Source: Streptomyces sp. NBC_01198
Lineage (GTDB): Bacteria > Actinomycetota > Actinomycetes > Streptomycetales > Streptomycetaceae
DNA: 64,000 nt
NCBI RefSeq assembly: GCF_036010485.1
Contig: NZ_CP108568.1
Coordinates: 6,680,001 to 6,744,000 of the forward strand
Direction: 5' to 3'
Shown here piece after piece: positions 7,677-15,823 of this stretch. Position 1 is the stretch's first letter, and each line of letters opens with the position of its first letter. The translations under genes and the position numbers were made by a program. Under the pieces are notes generated by a model, which was given only the letters and a program-made list of their open reading frames with translations, was not told the origin of the DNA and made no database searches.

Positions 7677-8873
7677 GTGACCGAGCGCGTCGTACTCGCC
7701 TACTCAGGCGGCCTTGACACCTCCGTCGCCATCGGCTGGATCGCCGAGGAGACCGGCGCGGAGGTCATCGCCGTGGCCGTGGACGTCGGCCAGGGCGGCG
7801 AGGACCTGGACGTCATCCGCAAGCGCGCCATCGCGTGCGGCGCCGTCGAGGCCGAGGTCGCGGACGCCAAGGACGAGTTCGCCGACGAATACTGCCTGCC
7901 GGCGATCCGGGCCAACGCGCTCTACATGGACCGCTACCCGCTGGTCTCCGCGCTGTCCCGGCCGGCCATCGTCAAGCACCTGGTCGCCGCCGCCCGCAAG
8001 CACGGCGCCGACACCGTCGCCCACGGCTGCACCGGCAAGGGCAACGACCAGGTCCGCTTCGAGGCCGGCATCTCCTCGCTCGCCCCCGAGCTGCGCTGCA
8101 TCGCCCCGGTCCGCGACTACGCGATGACCCGGGACAAGGCCATCGCCTTCTGCGAGGCCAACAACCTGCCGATCGCCACCACCAAGAAGTCGCCGTACTC
8201 GATCGACCAGAACGTCTTCGGGCGGGCCGTCGAGACCGGCTTCCTCGAGGACATCTGGAACGCGCCGATCGAGGACGTCTACGAGTACACCCAGAACCCG
8301 GCGACCCCGCGGGAGGCCGACGAGGTCGTCATCAGCTTCCACAAGGGCGTCCCGGTCGCGGTCGACGGCCGGGAAGTGACCGTCCTGGAGGCGATCCAGC
8401 AGCTCAACGTGCGGGCCGGCGCCCAGGGCATCGGCCGGATCGACATGGTCGAGGACCGGCTGGTCGGCATCAAGTCCCGGGAGATCTACGAGGCCCCCGG
8501 CGCCATCGCGCTGATCACCGCGCACCAGGAGCTGGAGAGCGTGACCGTCGAGCGGGAGCTCGCCCGCTACAAGCGGCAGGTCGAGCAGCGCTGGGGCGAG
8601 CTGGTCTACGACGGCCTGTGGTTCTCGCCGCTCAAGCGGGCGCTGGACGGTTTCATCACCGAGGCCAACGAGCACGTCACCGGCGAGATCCGGATGGTCC
8701 TGCAGGGCGGCAGGGCCGTCGTCAACGGCCGGAAGTCCGGCGAGTCGCTGTACGACTTCAACCTGGCGACCTACGACACCGGCGACACCTTCGACCAGTC
8801 GCTGTCGAAGGGCTTCATCGAGATCTTCGGCATGTCCAGCAAGATCGCCGCCAAGCGGGACCTGGCGCAGTGA
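7677..8873 (+). CDS. argG: Argininosuccinate synthase
   Basis: ArgG (398 residues) joins citrulline and aspartate using ATP. The N-type ATP pyrophosphatase P-loop AYSGGLDTS is at residues 8-16; the GCTGKGNDQVRFE and KKSPYSIDQNVFGR blocks are family-specific. GTG at 7677 is preferred to an upstream ATG at 7656 because TAAGGAGAG lies just before it and the upstream ATG falls inside the ARG-box arm. It has its own promoter and overlaps argH by GTGA. Confidence 0.96.
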   Translation: MTERVVLAYSGGLDTSVAIGWIAEETGAEVIAVAVDVGQGGEDLDVIRKRAIACGAVEAEVADAKDEFADEYCLPAIRANALYMDRYPLVSALSRPAIVKHLVAAARKHGADTVAHGCTGKGNDQVRFEAGISSLAPELRCIAPVRDYAMTRDKAIAFCEANNLPIATTKKSPYSIDQNVFGRAVETGFLEDIWNAPIEDVYEYTQNPATPREADEVVISFHKGVPVAVDGREVTVLEAIQQLNVRAGAQGIGRIDMVEDRLVGIKSREIYEAPGAIALITAHQELESVTVERELARYKRQVEQRWGELVYDGLWFSPLKRALDGFITEANEHVTGEIRMVLQGGRAVVNGRKSGESLYDFNLATYDTGDTFDQSLSKGFIEIFGMSSKIAAKRDLAQ

Positions 8874-10297
8874 CCGACCAGCGGCAGGGCGCCAAGCTCT
8901 GGGGCGGCCGGTTCGCCGACGGACCGTCGGCCGCCCTCGAGCGGCTGTCCGCCTCCGTGCACTTCGACTTCCGGCTCGCGCCCTACGACATCGCCGGGTC
9001 CCGCGCGCACGCCCGCGCCCTCTACCGGGCCGAACTGCTGACCGCCGACGAGCTCGACCGGATGATCGCCGGACTCGACACGCTCGAAGCCGACGTGGCC
9101 GCCGGCGACTTCACCGGCACCATCGCCGACGAGGACGTGCACACCGCGCTGGAACGCGGCCTGGTGGAGCGGCTCGGCGCCGACCTCGGCGGCAAGCTGC
9201 GGGCGGGGCGGTCGCGCAACGACCAGATCGCCACCCTCTTCCGGATGTACCTGCGCGACCACGCCCGCGTCATCGGCGGCCTGGTCGCCGACCTGCAGGA
9301 CGCGCTGGTCGGCCTCGCCGAGGCCCACCCGGCCGCCGCGATGCCGGGCCGCACCCACCTCCAGCACGCCCAGCCGGTGCTGTTCGCGCACCACATGCTG
9401 GCGCACGTCCAGTCGCTGTCCCGGGACGCGGAGCGGCTGCGCCAGTGGGACGAGCGCACCGCCGTCTCGCCGTACGGCTCCGGCGCGCTGGCCGGCTCCT
9501 CGCTCGGCCTTGACCCCGAGGCCGTCGCCCGCGACCTGGGCTTCGAGCACGGCTCGGCCGGCAACTCCATCGACGGCACCGCCTCGCGGGACTTCGTGGC
9601 CGAGTTCGCCTTCATCACCGCGATGATCGGCGTCAACCTGTCGCGGATCGCCGAAGAGGTGATCATCTGGAACACCAAGGAATTCTCCTTTGTGACCCTC
9701 CACGACGCCTTCTCCACCGGCTCGTCGATCATGCCGCAGAAGAAGAACCCGGACATCGCCGAACTGGCCCGCGGCAAGTCCGGGCGGCTGATCGGCAACC
9801 TCACCGGGCTGATGGCCACCCTCAAGGCGCTGCCGCTGGCGTACAACCGGGACCTCCAGGAGGACAAGGAGCCGGTCTTCGACTCCTGCGACCAGCTGGA
9901 GGTCCTGCTCCCGGCGTTCACCGGGATGATGGCCACCCTGACGGTGCACACCGAACGGCTGGCCGAACTGGCGCCCGCCGGTTTCTCGCTGGCCACCGAC
10001 ATCGCCGAGTGGCTGGTCAAGCAGGGCGTGCCGTTCCGGGTCGCGCACGAGGTCGCGGGCGAGTGCGTCAAGGTCTGCGAGGCCGAGGGCATCGAGCTGC
10101 ACGAGCTGTCCGACGAGCAGTTCGGCAAGATCTCCGAGCACCTGACGCCCGAGGTCCGCGGTGTGCTGAACGTGGCGGGCGCGCTGGCCTCCCGCAGCGG
10201 CCGCGGCGGGACGGCGCCGAGCGCGGTCGCCGTCCAGCTCGCCGAGGTCAAGGCGGACCTGGCGGTCCAGCACGAGTGGGCGGGCGCCGGGAGGTAG
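8870..10297 (+). CDS. argH: Argininosuccinate lyase
   Basis: ArgH (475 residues) splits argininosuccinate into arginine and fumarate. The fumarase/aspartase-superfamily signature GSSIMPQKKNPD is at about residues 284-295, with the catalytic serine in the GSS loop. LRAGRSRNDQIAT and PGRTHLQHAQPV are the other two conserved regions. The GTG start overlaps the argG stop by four bases, so the two genes form one coupled unit. Confidence 0.97.
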   Translation: MTDQRQGAKLWGGRFADGPSAALERLSASVHFDFRLAPYDIAGSRAHARALYRAELLTADELDRMIAGLDTLEADVAAGDFTGTIADEDVHTALERGLVERLGADLGGKLRAGRSRNDQIATLFRMYLRDHARVIGGLVADLQDALVGLAEAHPAAAMPGRTHLQHAQPVLFAHHMLAHVQSLSRDAERLRQWDERTAVSPYGSGALAGSSLGLDPEAVARDLGFEHGSAGNSIDGTASRDFVAEFAFITAMIGVNLSRIAEEVIIWNTKEFSFVTLHDAFSTGSSIMPQKKNPDIAELARGKSGRLIGNLTGLMATLKALPLAYNRDLQEDKEPVFDSCDQLEVLLPAFTGMMATLTVHTERLAELAPAGFSLATDIAEWLVKQGVPFRVAHEVAGECVKVCEAEGIELHELSDEQFGKISEHLTPEVRGVLNVAGALASRSGRGGTAPSAVAVQLAEVKADLAVQHEWAGAGR

Positions 10298-10316
10298 CGG
10301 CGGCCGCCGCCGGGGC

Positions 10317-10591
10317 TCAGTCCCGGTAGGCGGCGGGAGGCGGCCCGAAGGTCGTGCCGTCGGTGGAGACCGCGTCCACCCGGCCCAGCTGCACCAGCAT
10401 CAGGCAGTCCGTCCAGTCCTTGCCTTGACGCCGACCGCCACCACCGGGTGCTTCCTCAGCCTCCTGAGGGTGCCGATGGAGGTGGTGCCGGACGCCGCGC
10501 ACACCTTCCTGCCGCCCGGGTCGTCGATGGACTTCGCGGCCGAGTCGAAGGGCACCAGCAGCGCACGCTGAACCGTACGGGGGACGGGCAC
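10317..10591 (-). pseudogene. Remnant of a glutamate-type ABC transporter substrate-binding protein, frameshifted and truncated
   Basis: Two minus-strand reading frames that are broken relative to each other together resemble the middle of a family-3 (glutamate/GluB-like) periplasmic binding protein. The first (from 10591) gives SAAKSIDDPGGRKVCAASGT and TSIGTLRRL; the second (to 10317) gives DWTDCLMLVQLGRVDAVSTD. In intact proteins these blocks are continuous, running from GKKVC-type through DWTDCL to VDAVSTDD. The frame change lies near 10420-10430. The first lobe and the C-terminus are missing; plsC begins 17 bases beyond. Decay of a former transporter gene is inferred. Confidence 0.65.
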
Positions 10592-10607
10592 GTCCGTACG
10601 GGTGGCG

Positions 10608-11276
10608 TCAGGCGGCCTTGGCCTTCGTCGCGTAGATGTCCACGTACTCCTGGCCGCCGAGCCGCATCACCTGGCTCATCACCTCGTCGGTGACGGCCCG
10701 CAGCACGTAGCGGTCGCGGTCCATGCCCTCGTAGCGCGCGAAGTCCAGCGGGGTGCCGAAGCGGATGGTGACCGGGGCGATCCGCAGCATGCCGGAACCG
10801 CCGGGCTGCACCTTGTCGGTGCCCACCATCGCGAACGGCACGACCGGGGCGCCGGTCATCAGGGCCAGCCGGGCGACGCCGGTACGGCCGCGGTAGAGAC
10901 GGCCGTCGGGGGAGCGGGTGCCCTCGGGGTAGATGCCGAAGATCCGGCCCGCCTCCAGCACCCTGCGGCCGGTCATCAGCGCCGCCACCCCGCCGTGCCC
11001 GCCGTCCCGGTCCACCGGGATCATGCCGCAGGTGGTGAAGAACCAGGCCATCAGCCGGCCCTTGACGCCCTTGCCCGTGACGTACTCGTCCTTGCCGATG
11101 AAGTAGACCTGCCGTTCCACCACCAGGGACAGGAACAGCGAATCGACGAAGGTGACGTGATTGCCCGCCACGATCACCGGCCCGTCGCCAGGGATGTTCG
11201 CGAGGCCCTCGACCCGGGGGCGGTACAGGACCCGCATCAGCAGTCCGAGAATCGCCTTGAGCACGCTGCGGGACAA
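10608..11276 (-). CDS. Lysophospholipid acyltransferase family protein (PlsC-like)
   Basis: This 222-residue 1-acylglycerol-3-phosphate acyltransferase-like protein has the catalytic HX4D motif NHVTFVDS, the glycerol-phosphate-binding block GIYPEGTRSPDG and the block APVVPFAMVGTDKV. TTG at 11276 is chosen because GGAGGA lies five bases before it. A GTG at 11294 in the same frame would add six residues but has no ribosome site. It probably acylates lysophosphatidic acid at the membrane. It is transcribed away from the glycerophosphodiesterase gene, so a shared lipid-turnover role is possible but not shown. Confidence 0.88.
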   Translation of the reverse strand: MSRSVLKAILGLLMRVLYRPRVEGLANIPGDGPVIVAGNHVTFVDSLFLSLVVERQVYFIGKDEYVTGKGVKGRLMAWFFTTCGMIPVDRDGGHGGVAALMTGRRVLEAGRIFGIYPEGTRSPDGRLYRGRTGVARLALMTGAPVVPFAMVGTDKVQPGGSGMLRIAPVTIRFGTPLDFARYEGMDRDRYVLRAVTDEVMSQVMRLGGQEYVDIYATKAKAA

Positions 11277-11464
11277 CGCATTCCTCCGGTTCACGCGGTG
11301 GGGCGGCCGGACCTACCGGCCCGTACGTACACGAGGACGATACTTCTGCGAGGGGCGCTCCCGCACGTCGGGTTCACGGAAACGGCACGTGGTGTTGACC
11401 TGGGTTACGCCTGTGTTCCGGCTTTCGTCGGGCGCGCGCAAGCTCTTCACGGCACGATGCGCGC

Positions 11465-12634
11465 ATGACGGATGACCAGCACAAGACCGGCCCCGGCAGG
11501 CGCGCCCTGCTGTCCGCGGCGGCTCTGGGCGCGGGCGGCGCGGTGATCGGCACCGCCGGCGCGGCGCAGGCGCAGTCCCCGGCCGGCAGCGCGGGCAGGG
11601 GACACGGCGGCGCGCCCCGGCTGCCGGTGCCGACCATCGTCGGCCACCGCGGCAGCGCCGGCTACCGCCCCGAACACACCTTCGGATCGTACGAGTACGG
11701 ACTGGCGATCGGCGCGGACGTCGTCGAGCAGGACGTCGTGCCCACCAGGGACGGCCACCTGGTGTGCCGCCACGAGCCCGAGATCGGCGGCACCACCGAC
11801 GTCGCCGACCACCCGGAGTTCGCCGGGCGCAGGACCACCAGGACCATCGACGGCACCGCCACCACCGGATGGTTCACCGAGGACTTCACCCTCGCCGAGC
11901 TCAAGCGGCTGCGTGCCGTCGAACGGCTGCCCGCCGTCCGGCCGCACAACGCGATCTACAACGGCCGCTGGGACATCCCCACCTTCGCCGAGGTGCTGGA
12001 GTGGGCGGAGCAGGAGGGCCGCAAGCGCGGCAAGCCGGTCTGGCTGCACACCGAGACCAAGCACCCCACCTACTTCCGCGGCATCGGCCTGCCGCTGGAG
12101 GAGCGGCTGGTGACGCTGCTCAAGCCGTACGGCAGGCACCGCGCCGACGCCCCGCAGTTCCTGCAGTCCTTCGAGGCGCAGAGCCTGCAGCGGCTCGGCC
12201 GGCTCGGCGCCACCGCGAGCAAGATCTTCCTGCTCAACGGTCTGACCTCGCAGCCCTGGGACTTCGTCGTGTCCGGCGACAAGCGGACGGTGGCCGACCT
12301 GGTCACCCCGGCGGGCCTGCGCTGGATCGCCGGCTTCGCGCAGGGCATCGGCCCGACCACCGACGTGATCATCCCGCGCGACGCGTCCGGCAAGCTCCTC
12401 GAACCGACCGCCGTGGTCAGGGACGCGCACCGGGCGGGCCTGGTCCTGCACCCCTTCACCGCGCGCAACGAGAACCAGTTCCTGCCGGCCGACTTCCAGG
12501 TCGGCACCGACCCGAACGCCTACGGCGACCCGCTGGCCGCGTTCAGGACCTGGTTCGCCACCGGTATCGACGGCCTGTTCACGGACAACGCCGACACCGC
12601 GGTGCTGGCCCGCGAGGACTACTGGGCCTCGTGA
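11465..12634 (+). CDS. Secreted glycerophosphodiester phosphodiesterase (Tat-like signal)
   Basis: This 389-residue GlpQ-type enzyme hydrolyses glycerophosphodiesters to glycerol 3-phosphate and an alcohol. The N-terminus has a twin-arginine-like signal (GRRALLSAAALGAGGAVIG, then an AQA-type cleavage region near residue 36). The catalytic block is VGHRGSAGYRPEHT, with the metal and acid residues in VEQDVVPTRDGHLVCRHEPE. A HTETK block is also present. The C-terminal GIDGLFTDNADTA closes the TIM barrel. The ATG lies seven bases after a -10-like CACGAT with no ribosome site, suggesting a leaderless mRNA. Confidence 0.92.
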   Translation: MTDDQHKTGPGRRALLSAAALGAGGAVIGTAGAAQAQSPAGSAGRGHGGAPRLPVPTIVGHRGSAGYRPEHTFGSYEYGLAIGADVVEQDVVPTRDGHLVCRHEPEIGGTTDVADHPEFAGRRTTRTIDGTATTGWFTEDFTLAELKRLRAVERLPAVRPHNAIYNGRWDIPTFAEVLEWAEQEGRKRGKPVWLHTETKHPTYFRGIGLPLEERLVTLLKPYGRHRADAPQFLQSFEAQSLQRLGRLGATASKIFLLNGLTSQPWDFVVSGDKRTVADLVTPAGLRWIAGFAQGIGPTTDVIIPRDASGKLLEPTAVVRDAHRAGLVLHPFTARNENQFLPADFQVGTDPNAYGDPLAAFRTWFATGIDGLFTDNADTAVLAREDYWAS

Positions 12635-12705
12635 GGCGGGCGCCCGCCTGACACGGCTGCCCGCGTGAACCTGGCGGTCGCCGTGCACTCCATGAGGTGA
12701 CATAC

Positions 12706-12735
12706 GGCCGCGCCGGGCAACCTCCCGGCGCGGCC
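12706..12735. terminator. Strong hairpin just before the sigma-like gene
   Basis: A perfect 12-bp stem (GGCCGCGCCGGG with its complement) and a 6-base loop CAACCT end only seven bases before the ATG at 12743. It can terminate the glycerophosphodiesterase mRNA. If the next gene is co-transcribed, it would sit exactly where its ribosome site should be. Confidence 0.65.
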
Positions 12736-12742
12736 TGCGCCT

Positions 12743-13285
12743 ATGCAGATACCCATGGACACCGCCACGCTGCCCGCCGGTTACGCCTCGCTGCTGGCCG
12801 CGGAGGCCGCTGCCTACGCCCTGCCCGGTACCGGCATCGAGGCCGCCGACCTCGAACAGGCCGTGTGGCTGCGGCTGCTGGAACGCGACGGGCCGCCCGC
12901 CGACCCGGCCGGCTGGACGCGGGCCGCGGTCCGCGCCGAGGCGCTCGGCCCCGACGTACGCACCCGACGCGAGCGGCCCTACGCCGACCAGGACGCCGGA
13001 CCGCCGCCCCGATCGCCGCAGGGCGCGCGGGACATCGAGGACCAGGTGATCGCCGCCGACACCCGGCACGCGGTGCTGGCGGCGGTCCGCGCGCTGCCGG
13101 GACGCTGCCCGCAACTGGTGCGGGCGCTGCTGTCCGGTGCCGACCCCACCTACCACGAGATCTCGCGGGAGTTGGGAATCTCACAGGGCAGCGTCGGCCC
13201 GCTGCGCTCGCGGTGCCTGGGATGTCTGCGATCCGTGCTGAATTCGAGGGTTGGATCCCCGGTGGGACGGGGTAATGCACGGTAA
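12743..13285 (+). CDS. ECF-like sigma factor / sigma-70 region 4 protein
   Basis: The 180-residue protein has a region-2-like helix (GIEAADLEQAVWLRLLE, residues about 32-48) and a region-4 helix-turn-helix (YHEISRELGISQGSVGPLRS and RCLGCLR, about 137-164). The two are joined by a charged, Pro-rich linker, as in many small actinobacterial sigma factors. No zinc-type anti-sigma gene is adjacent. A second in-frame ATG lies four codons downstream (12755). No Shine-Dalgarno sequence is seen, and a strong hairpin ends seven bases upstream. Target promoters are unknown. Confidence 0.75.
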   Translation: MQIPMDTATLPAGYASLLAAEAAAYALPGTGIEAADLEQAVWLRLLERDGPPADPAGWTRAAVRAEALGPDVRTRRERPYADQDAGPPPRSPQGARDIEDQVIAADTRHAVLAAVRALPGRCPQLVRALLSGADPTYHEISRELGISQGSVGPLRSRCLGCLRSVLNSRVGSPVGRGNAR

Positions 13286-13488
13286 ACAGTCAGCGGCGGT
13301 GGGCACCTTCGGCACGCCGGAACAGGTCTGGCACGGGTAGCGCGCAGGCGGTACCCGACCGGAAGGCATGTGCGATCATCGGCGCCACGGAGGCGGCGCA
13401 CACCCGCACCAACTCCGGTCAGGCACGCGTCCCGGGCACACCTCACCCTCAAGCTGCCCGGACGGATTCGAAGGGGAGGCCTGCGCGC

Positions 13489-13995
13489 ATGGGCATGAGC
13501 GTGACCATCTCTACGGCGGAGTCGAGCGACGCCGAGAAGATCCTGAAACTCCAATACCTCTGCTATCAAAGCGAAGCCGAGCTCTACGGCGACTACGGCA
13601 TCGAACCGCTGACCCAGACCCTGGACCATCTGCGTGCCGAACTGTCCGAGGGGTGCGTGCTGGTGGCACGTCTCGGCCAGGAGGTCGTCGGTTCGGTGCG
13701 CGGGGTCGTCGACGATGACGGCACCGCCAGGATCGGCAAGCTCATCGTCCATCCGCGCCTGCAGCGGCACGGCCTCGGCGGACGGCTGCTGCACGCCGTC
13801 GAGGACCGGCTCGCGGCCGAGGCGGAGGCCAAGCGGTACCGGCTGTTCACCGGCCACCGCAGCGAGGTCAACCTGCGGATGTACCGCAAGCTCGGTTACG
13901 AGCAGGTCGGCGTCGCCGAGCCGGTCAGCCGCAGGCTGAGCCTGGTCACCATGGAGAAGTCCGCGGAGACCACCCGCTACGCCGCCACCGCGTGA
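13489..13995 (+). CDS. GNAT-family N-acetyltransferase
   Basis: A single-domain acetyltransferase of 168 residues. The acetyl-CoA-binding motif A is visible as IGKLIVHPRLQRHGLGGRLL, with the R/QxxGxG/A signature as QRHGLG. The C-terminal RMYRKLGYEQVG is motif B. GGGGAGG lies about ten bases before the ATG; two in-frame start alternatives follow within four codons. The substrate cannot be inferred. The gene stands alone between the sigma-like gene and convergent membrane-protein genes. Confidence 0.85.
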   Translation: MGMSVTISTAESSDAEKILKLQYLCYQSEAELYGDYGIEPLTQTLDHLRAELSEGCVLVARLGQEVVGSVRGVVDDDGTARIGKLIVHPRLQRHGLGGRLLHAVEDRLAAEAEAKRYRLFTGHRSEVNLRMYRKLGYEQVGVAEPVSRRLSLVTMEKSAETTRYAATA

Positions 13996-14068
13996 GCGGC
14001 CCGGCCCGACCTCCACGTCCTGCGGACCAGGGCGTGACCGTCGGGGCCTGAGCCTCGCGGCCCGGGCG

Positions 14069-14599
14069 TCACGGCCGGGGCGCGGCACCCTCCGCGGTGC
14101 CGCGTTCCGGCTGTCCCGCCCTGCGCAGCCACAGCAGGCCCATGACCGGCAGGATCAGCGGCAGGAAGACGTAGCCGACGCCGAAGTCCGACCAGACCGT
14201 CGCGTCCGGGAAGGCCGAGGAGTCCGCCACCGTCAGCACGCCGACCGCGATCACCCCGAGCAGTTCCGCCGAGCAGGACACCAGCGCGACCTTGCGTGCC
14301 TGGTCGCCGCCCCGCCACAGCGCGACGGTGATCACCGCGTAGACGACGCCGGCGGCCAGGGAGAGCACGTAGGCGAGGGGCGCGTCGCTGAACTTGGTGC
14401 TGATCTGCACGATCGAGCGGGACAGCGCGGCCACCGTGAAGACGCCGTAGAACCACAGCAGCAGCCGTCCGGGCCCCTGCCCGAGCGGCCGGCCGCCGGC
14501 CGGGGCGGATGTCCCCGCAGCGGCAGCCGCCTGCGCCGGTGTCTGCTGCTGTGCCATCGCCGTGTCCTCCGTGCCGTCCGTGGTGCGGTCCTCAGCCAT
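14069..14599 (-). CDS. Integral membrane protein with Ala/Gln/Pro-rich N-terminus
   Basis: This 176-residue protein starts with about 50 polar, low-complexity residues, then has four hydrophobic segments (starting near LLLWFYGVFTVAAL, YVLSLAAGVVYAVITVALW, ALVSCSAELLGVIAVGVLTV and VGYVFLPLILPVMGLLWL) and a charged C-terminal tail. ATG at 14599 is chosen because it overlaps the preceding gene as ATGGCTGA and follows GGGGAG. No catalytic motif is visible. The tight coupling suggests it works with the 122-residue membrane protein encoded just upstream. Confidence 0.8.
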   Translation of the reverse strand: MAEDRTTDGTEDTAMAQQQTPAQAAAAAGTSAPAGGRPLGQGPGRLLLWFYGVFTVAALSRSIVQISTKFSDAPLAYVLSLAAGVVYAVITVALWRGGDQARKVALVSCSAELLGVIAVGVLTVADSSAFPDATVWSDFGVGYVFLPLILPVMGLLWLRRAGQPERGTAEGAAPRP

Positions 14600-14960
14600 G
14601 TCCGGCTCCCCAGATCTCGTGCAGCCGCAGTTCAAGCACGGCCAGGATCACCCCGCCGGCCGCCACGATCGCCGAACCCCAGCGGCTGCGCTCGGCCAGC
14701 GACATGAAGGCCGCCGCCGGGATCGTGCAGGCCGCGCCGACCAGATAGCCGACGAAGACGGCCACCCCGTGGTCCGGCCGGTCGCCGTGCCCGAGCCGCA
14801 CCAGCGACACCACCAGCTGCACCAGCGCCGCGAGCGTCACCACCGCCATGCCGATGAAGTGGTGGTCGTTGGTCGGTTCGTCACGATACGCGGCGAAGGC
14901 GCACCACGCCGCGAGCAGCAGCGCTGTGACCGTGACCGTGAGGGTGACCGCGTCGAGCAT
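14592..14960 (-). CDS. Small integral membrane protein
   Basis: This 122-residue protein consists mostly of four hydrophobic segments, near residues 3-23, 37-55, 65-85 and 92-112. A polar loop (YRDEPTNDHHF) follows the first segment. Family unknown; no enzymatic motif is visible. It is the first gene of a two-gene minus-strand unit with an 8-base overlap. On that strand a TAAAGT hexamer (14972-14967) ends six bases before the ATG and no ribosome site is present, suggesting a leaderless transcript. Confidence 0.8.
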   Translation of the reverse strand: MLDAVTLTVTVTALLLAAWCAFAAYRDEPTNDHHFIGMAVVTLAALVQLVVSLVRLGHGDRPDHGVAVFVGYLVGAACTIPAAAFMSLAERSRWGSAIVAAGGVILAVLELRLHEIWGAGHG

Positions 14961-15129
14961 GCGCCGACTTTATTACGGGCCCCCGGCCGCCGGTCCGCCA
15001 CCCCCGCCCCCGGCCGCCGCACCGGCTGCGGCCCTGATCCCGCGGCCGCCGTGACGACAGTGGCGTCCGCATGGTGGACGGTCCTGCCGGATTTCGGAAC
15101 CGGGCGGGATGTCTGCTTTACTGGGATCC

Positions 15130-15210
15130 ATGACCACGACGAACCGCCGCATCCGCGCGACCGAGGCGACCACGCCCGGTGTCCGTCGTATGTGTCGAAT
15201 GCGTGCCTGA
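15130..15210 (+). CDS. Possible 26-residue leader peptide upstream of the metN remnant
   Basis: A short frame from ATG 15130 ends with the residues GVRRMCRMRA and a TGA stop. It starts eight bases after TTTACT (15117-15122), a -10-like hexamer, so it may be a leaderless leader peptide. Met-Cys-Arg-Met codons near the end would suit control by methionine or cysteine supply, and the following frame is derived from a methionine-transporter gene. This is inference: such short frames can occur by chance, and codon bias is hard to judge at this length. The following 170 bases contain no recognised gene. Confidence 0.4.
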   Translation: MTTTNRRIRATEATTPGVRRMCRMRA

Positions 15211-15381
15211 CCCGAGGCCCTGAGCGGCAGGTCCCACCCGGACCGCCGTGCCCCGCGTCACCACCCCGGTGCAGCGCCGCGTCGCGCCGCCGAGATCCGA
15301 AGCGATGTACGGACACAGCCCCGCCCCACGCTTCCCCCGCACACGCCTGGTGCGACGGCCCGCGCCGCCCGCCCGACCACG

Positions 15382-15762
15382 ATGGACACGCCTGTGATCA
15401 CCACCACCGACCTGCGCAACGCCTCCCGCCCCCGCGACCGCGAGGTCGCCGCACTGGCAGACGAGCTCTTCCCGATCGGCGGCCTGGCCTCCGGCCCGGA
15501 CCGCACCGTCGTCGACCTCACCTTCCACGGCGAGAGCGTGACCCGGCCGATCATCTCCCAGCTGGCCCGCACCTACAACGTCGACGTGTCCATCCTGGGC
15601 GCCGCCATGGAGACCTACGACGGCCGGCAGATCGGCCGGATGCGGATCGAACTGCCCGGCTGCTTCGAGGACAACGTCGTCCCCATCGGCTTCCTGCGCG
15701 AGCAGGGCCTCCAGGTCGACATCGCCGAGCCCGCCCGGGCACCGGTGGCGGTGACCGAGTGA
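15382..15762 (+). pseudogene. MetN (methionine ABC transporter ATPase) with internal deletion; N-terminal stub plus NIL domain
   Basis: The 126-codon open frame has two recognisable parts. Residues 5-22 (VITTTDLRNASRPRDREVAA) look like the beginning of MetN, where intact proteins have VITT..L.KVYRSRGREVTAL. From about residue 36 the sequence is a NIL regulatory domain (TVVDLTFHGESVTRPIISQL, NVDVSILGAAMETYDG, IGFLREQGLQVDIAE). The whole ATPase core (Walker A, signature and Walker B), roughly 200 residues, is missing, yet the frame is kept. No metI or metQ follows. It may be a pseudogene or a domesticated methionine-binding domain. GTG at 15394 is an alternative start. Confidence 0.65.
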
Positions 15763-15823
15763 CCAGGCCGGGGACACCCCGTCCGCCGGCCCCGGCGGCG
15801 GGCGCCCGCGTCCCGCACCGGCG

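Noticed and set aside
7835..8869. Long N-terminal extension of argH through argG
   Set aside because: The frame is open but overlaps argG; GTG at 8870 gives the normal ArgH start and length.
13150..14088. Minus-strand frame opposite the acetyltransferase gene at 13489-13995
   Set aside because: Arg/Gly-rich antisense translation with no domain.
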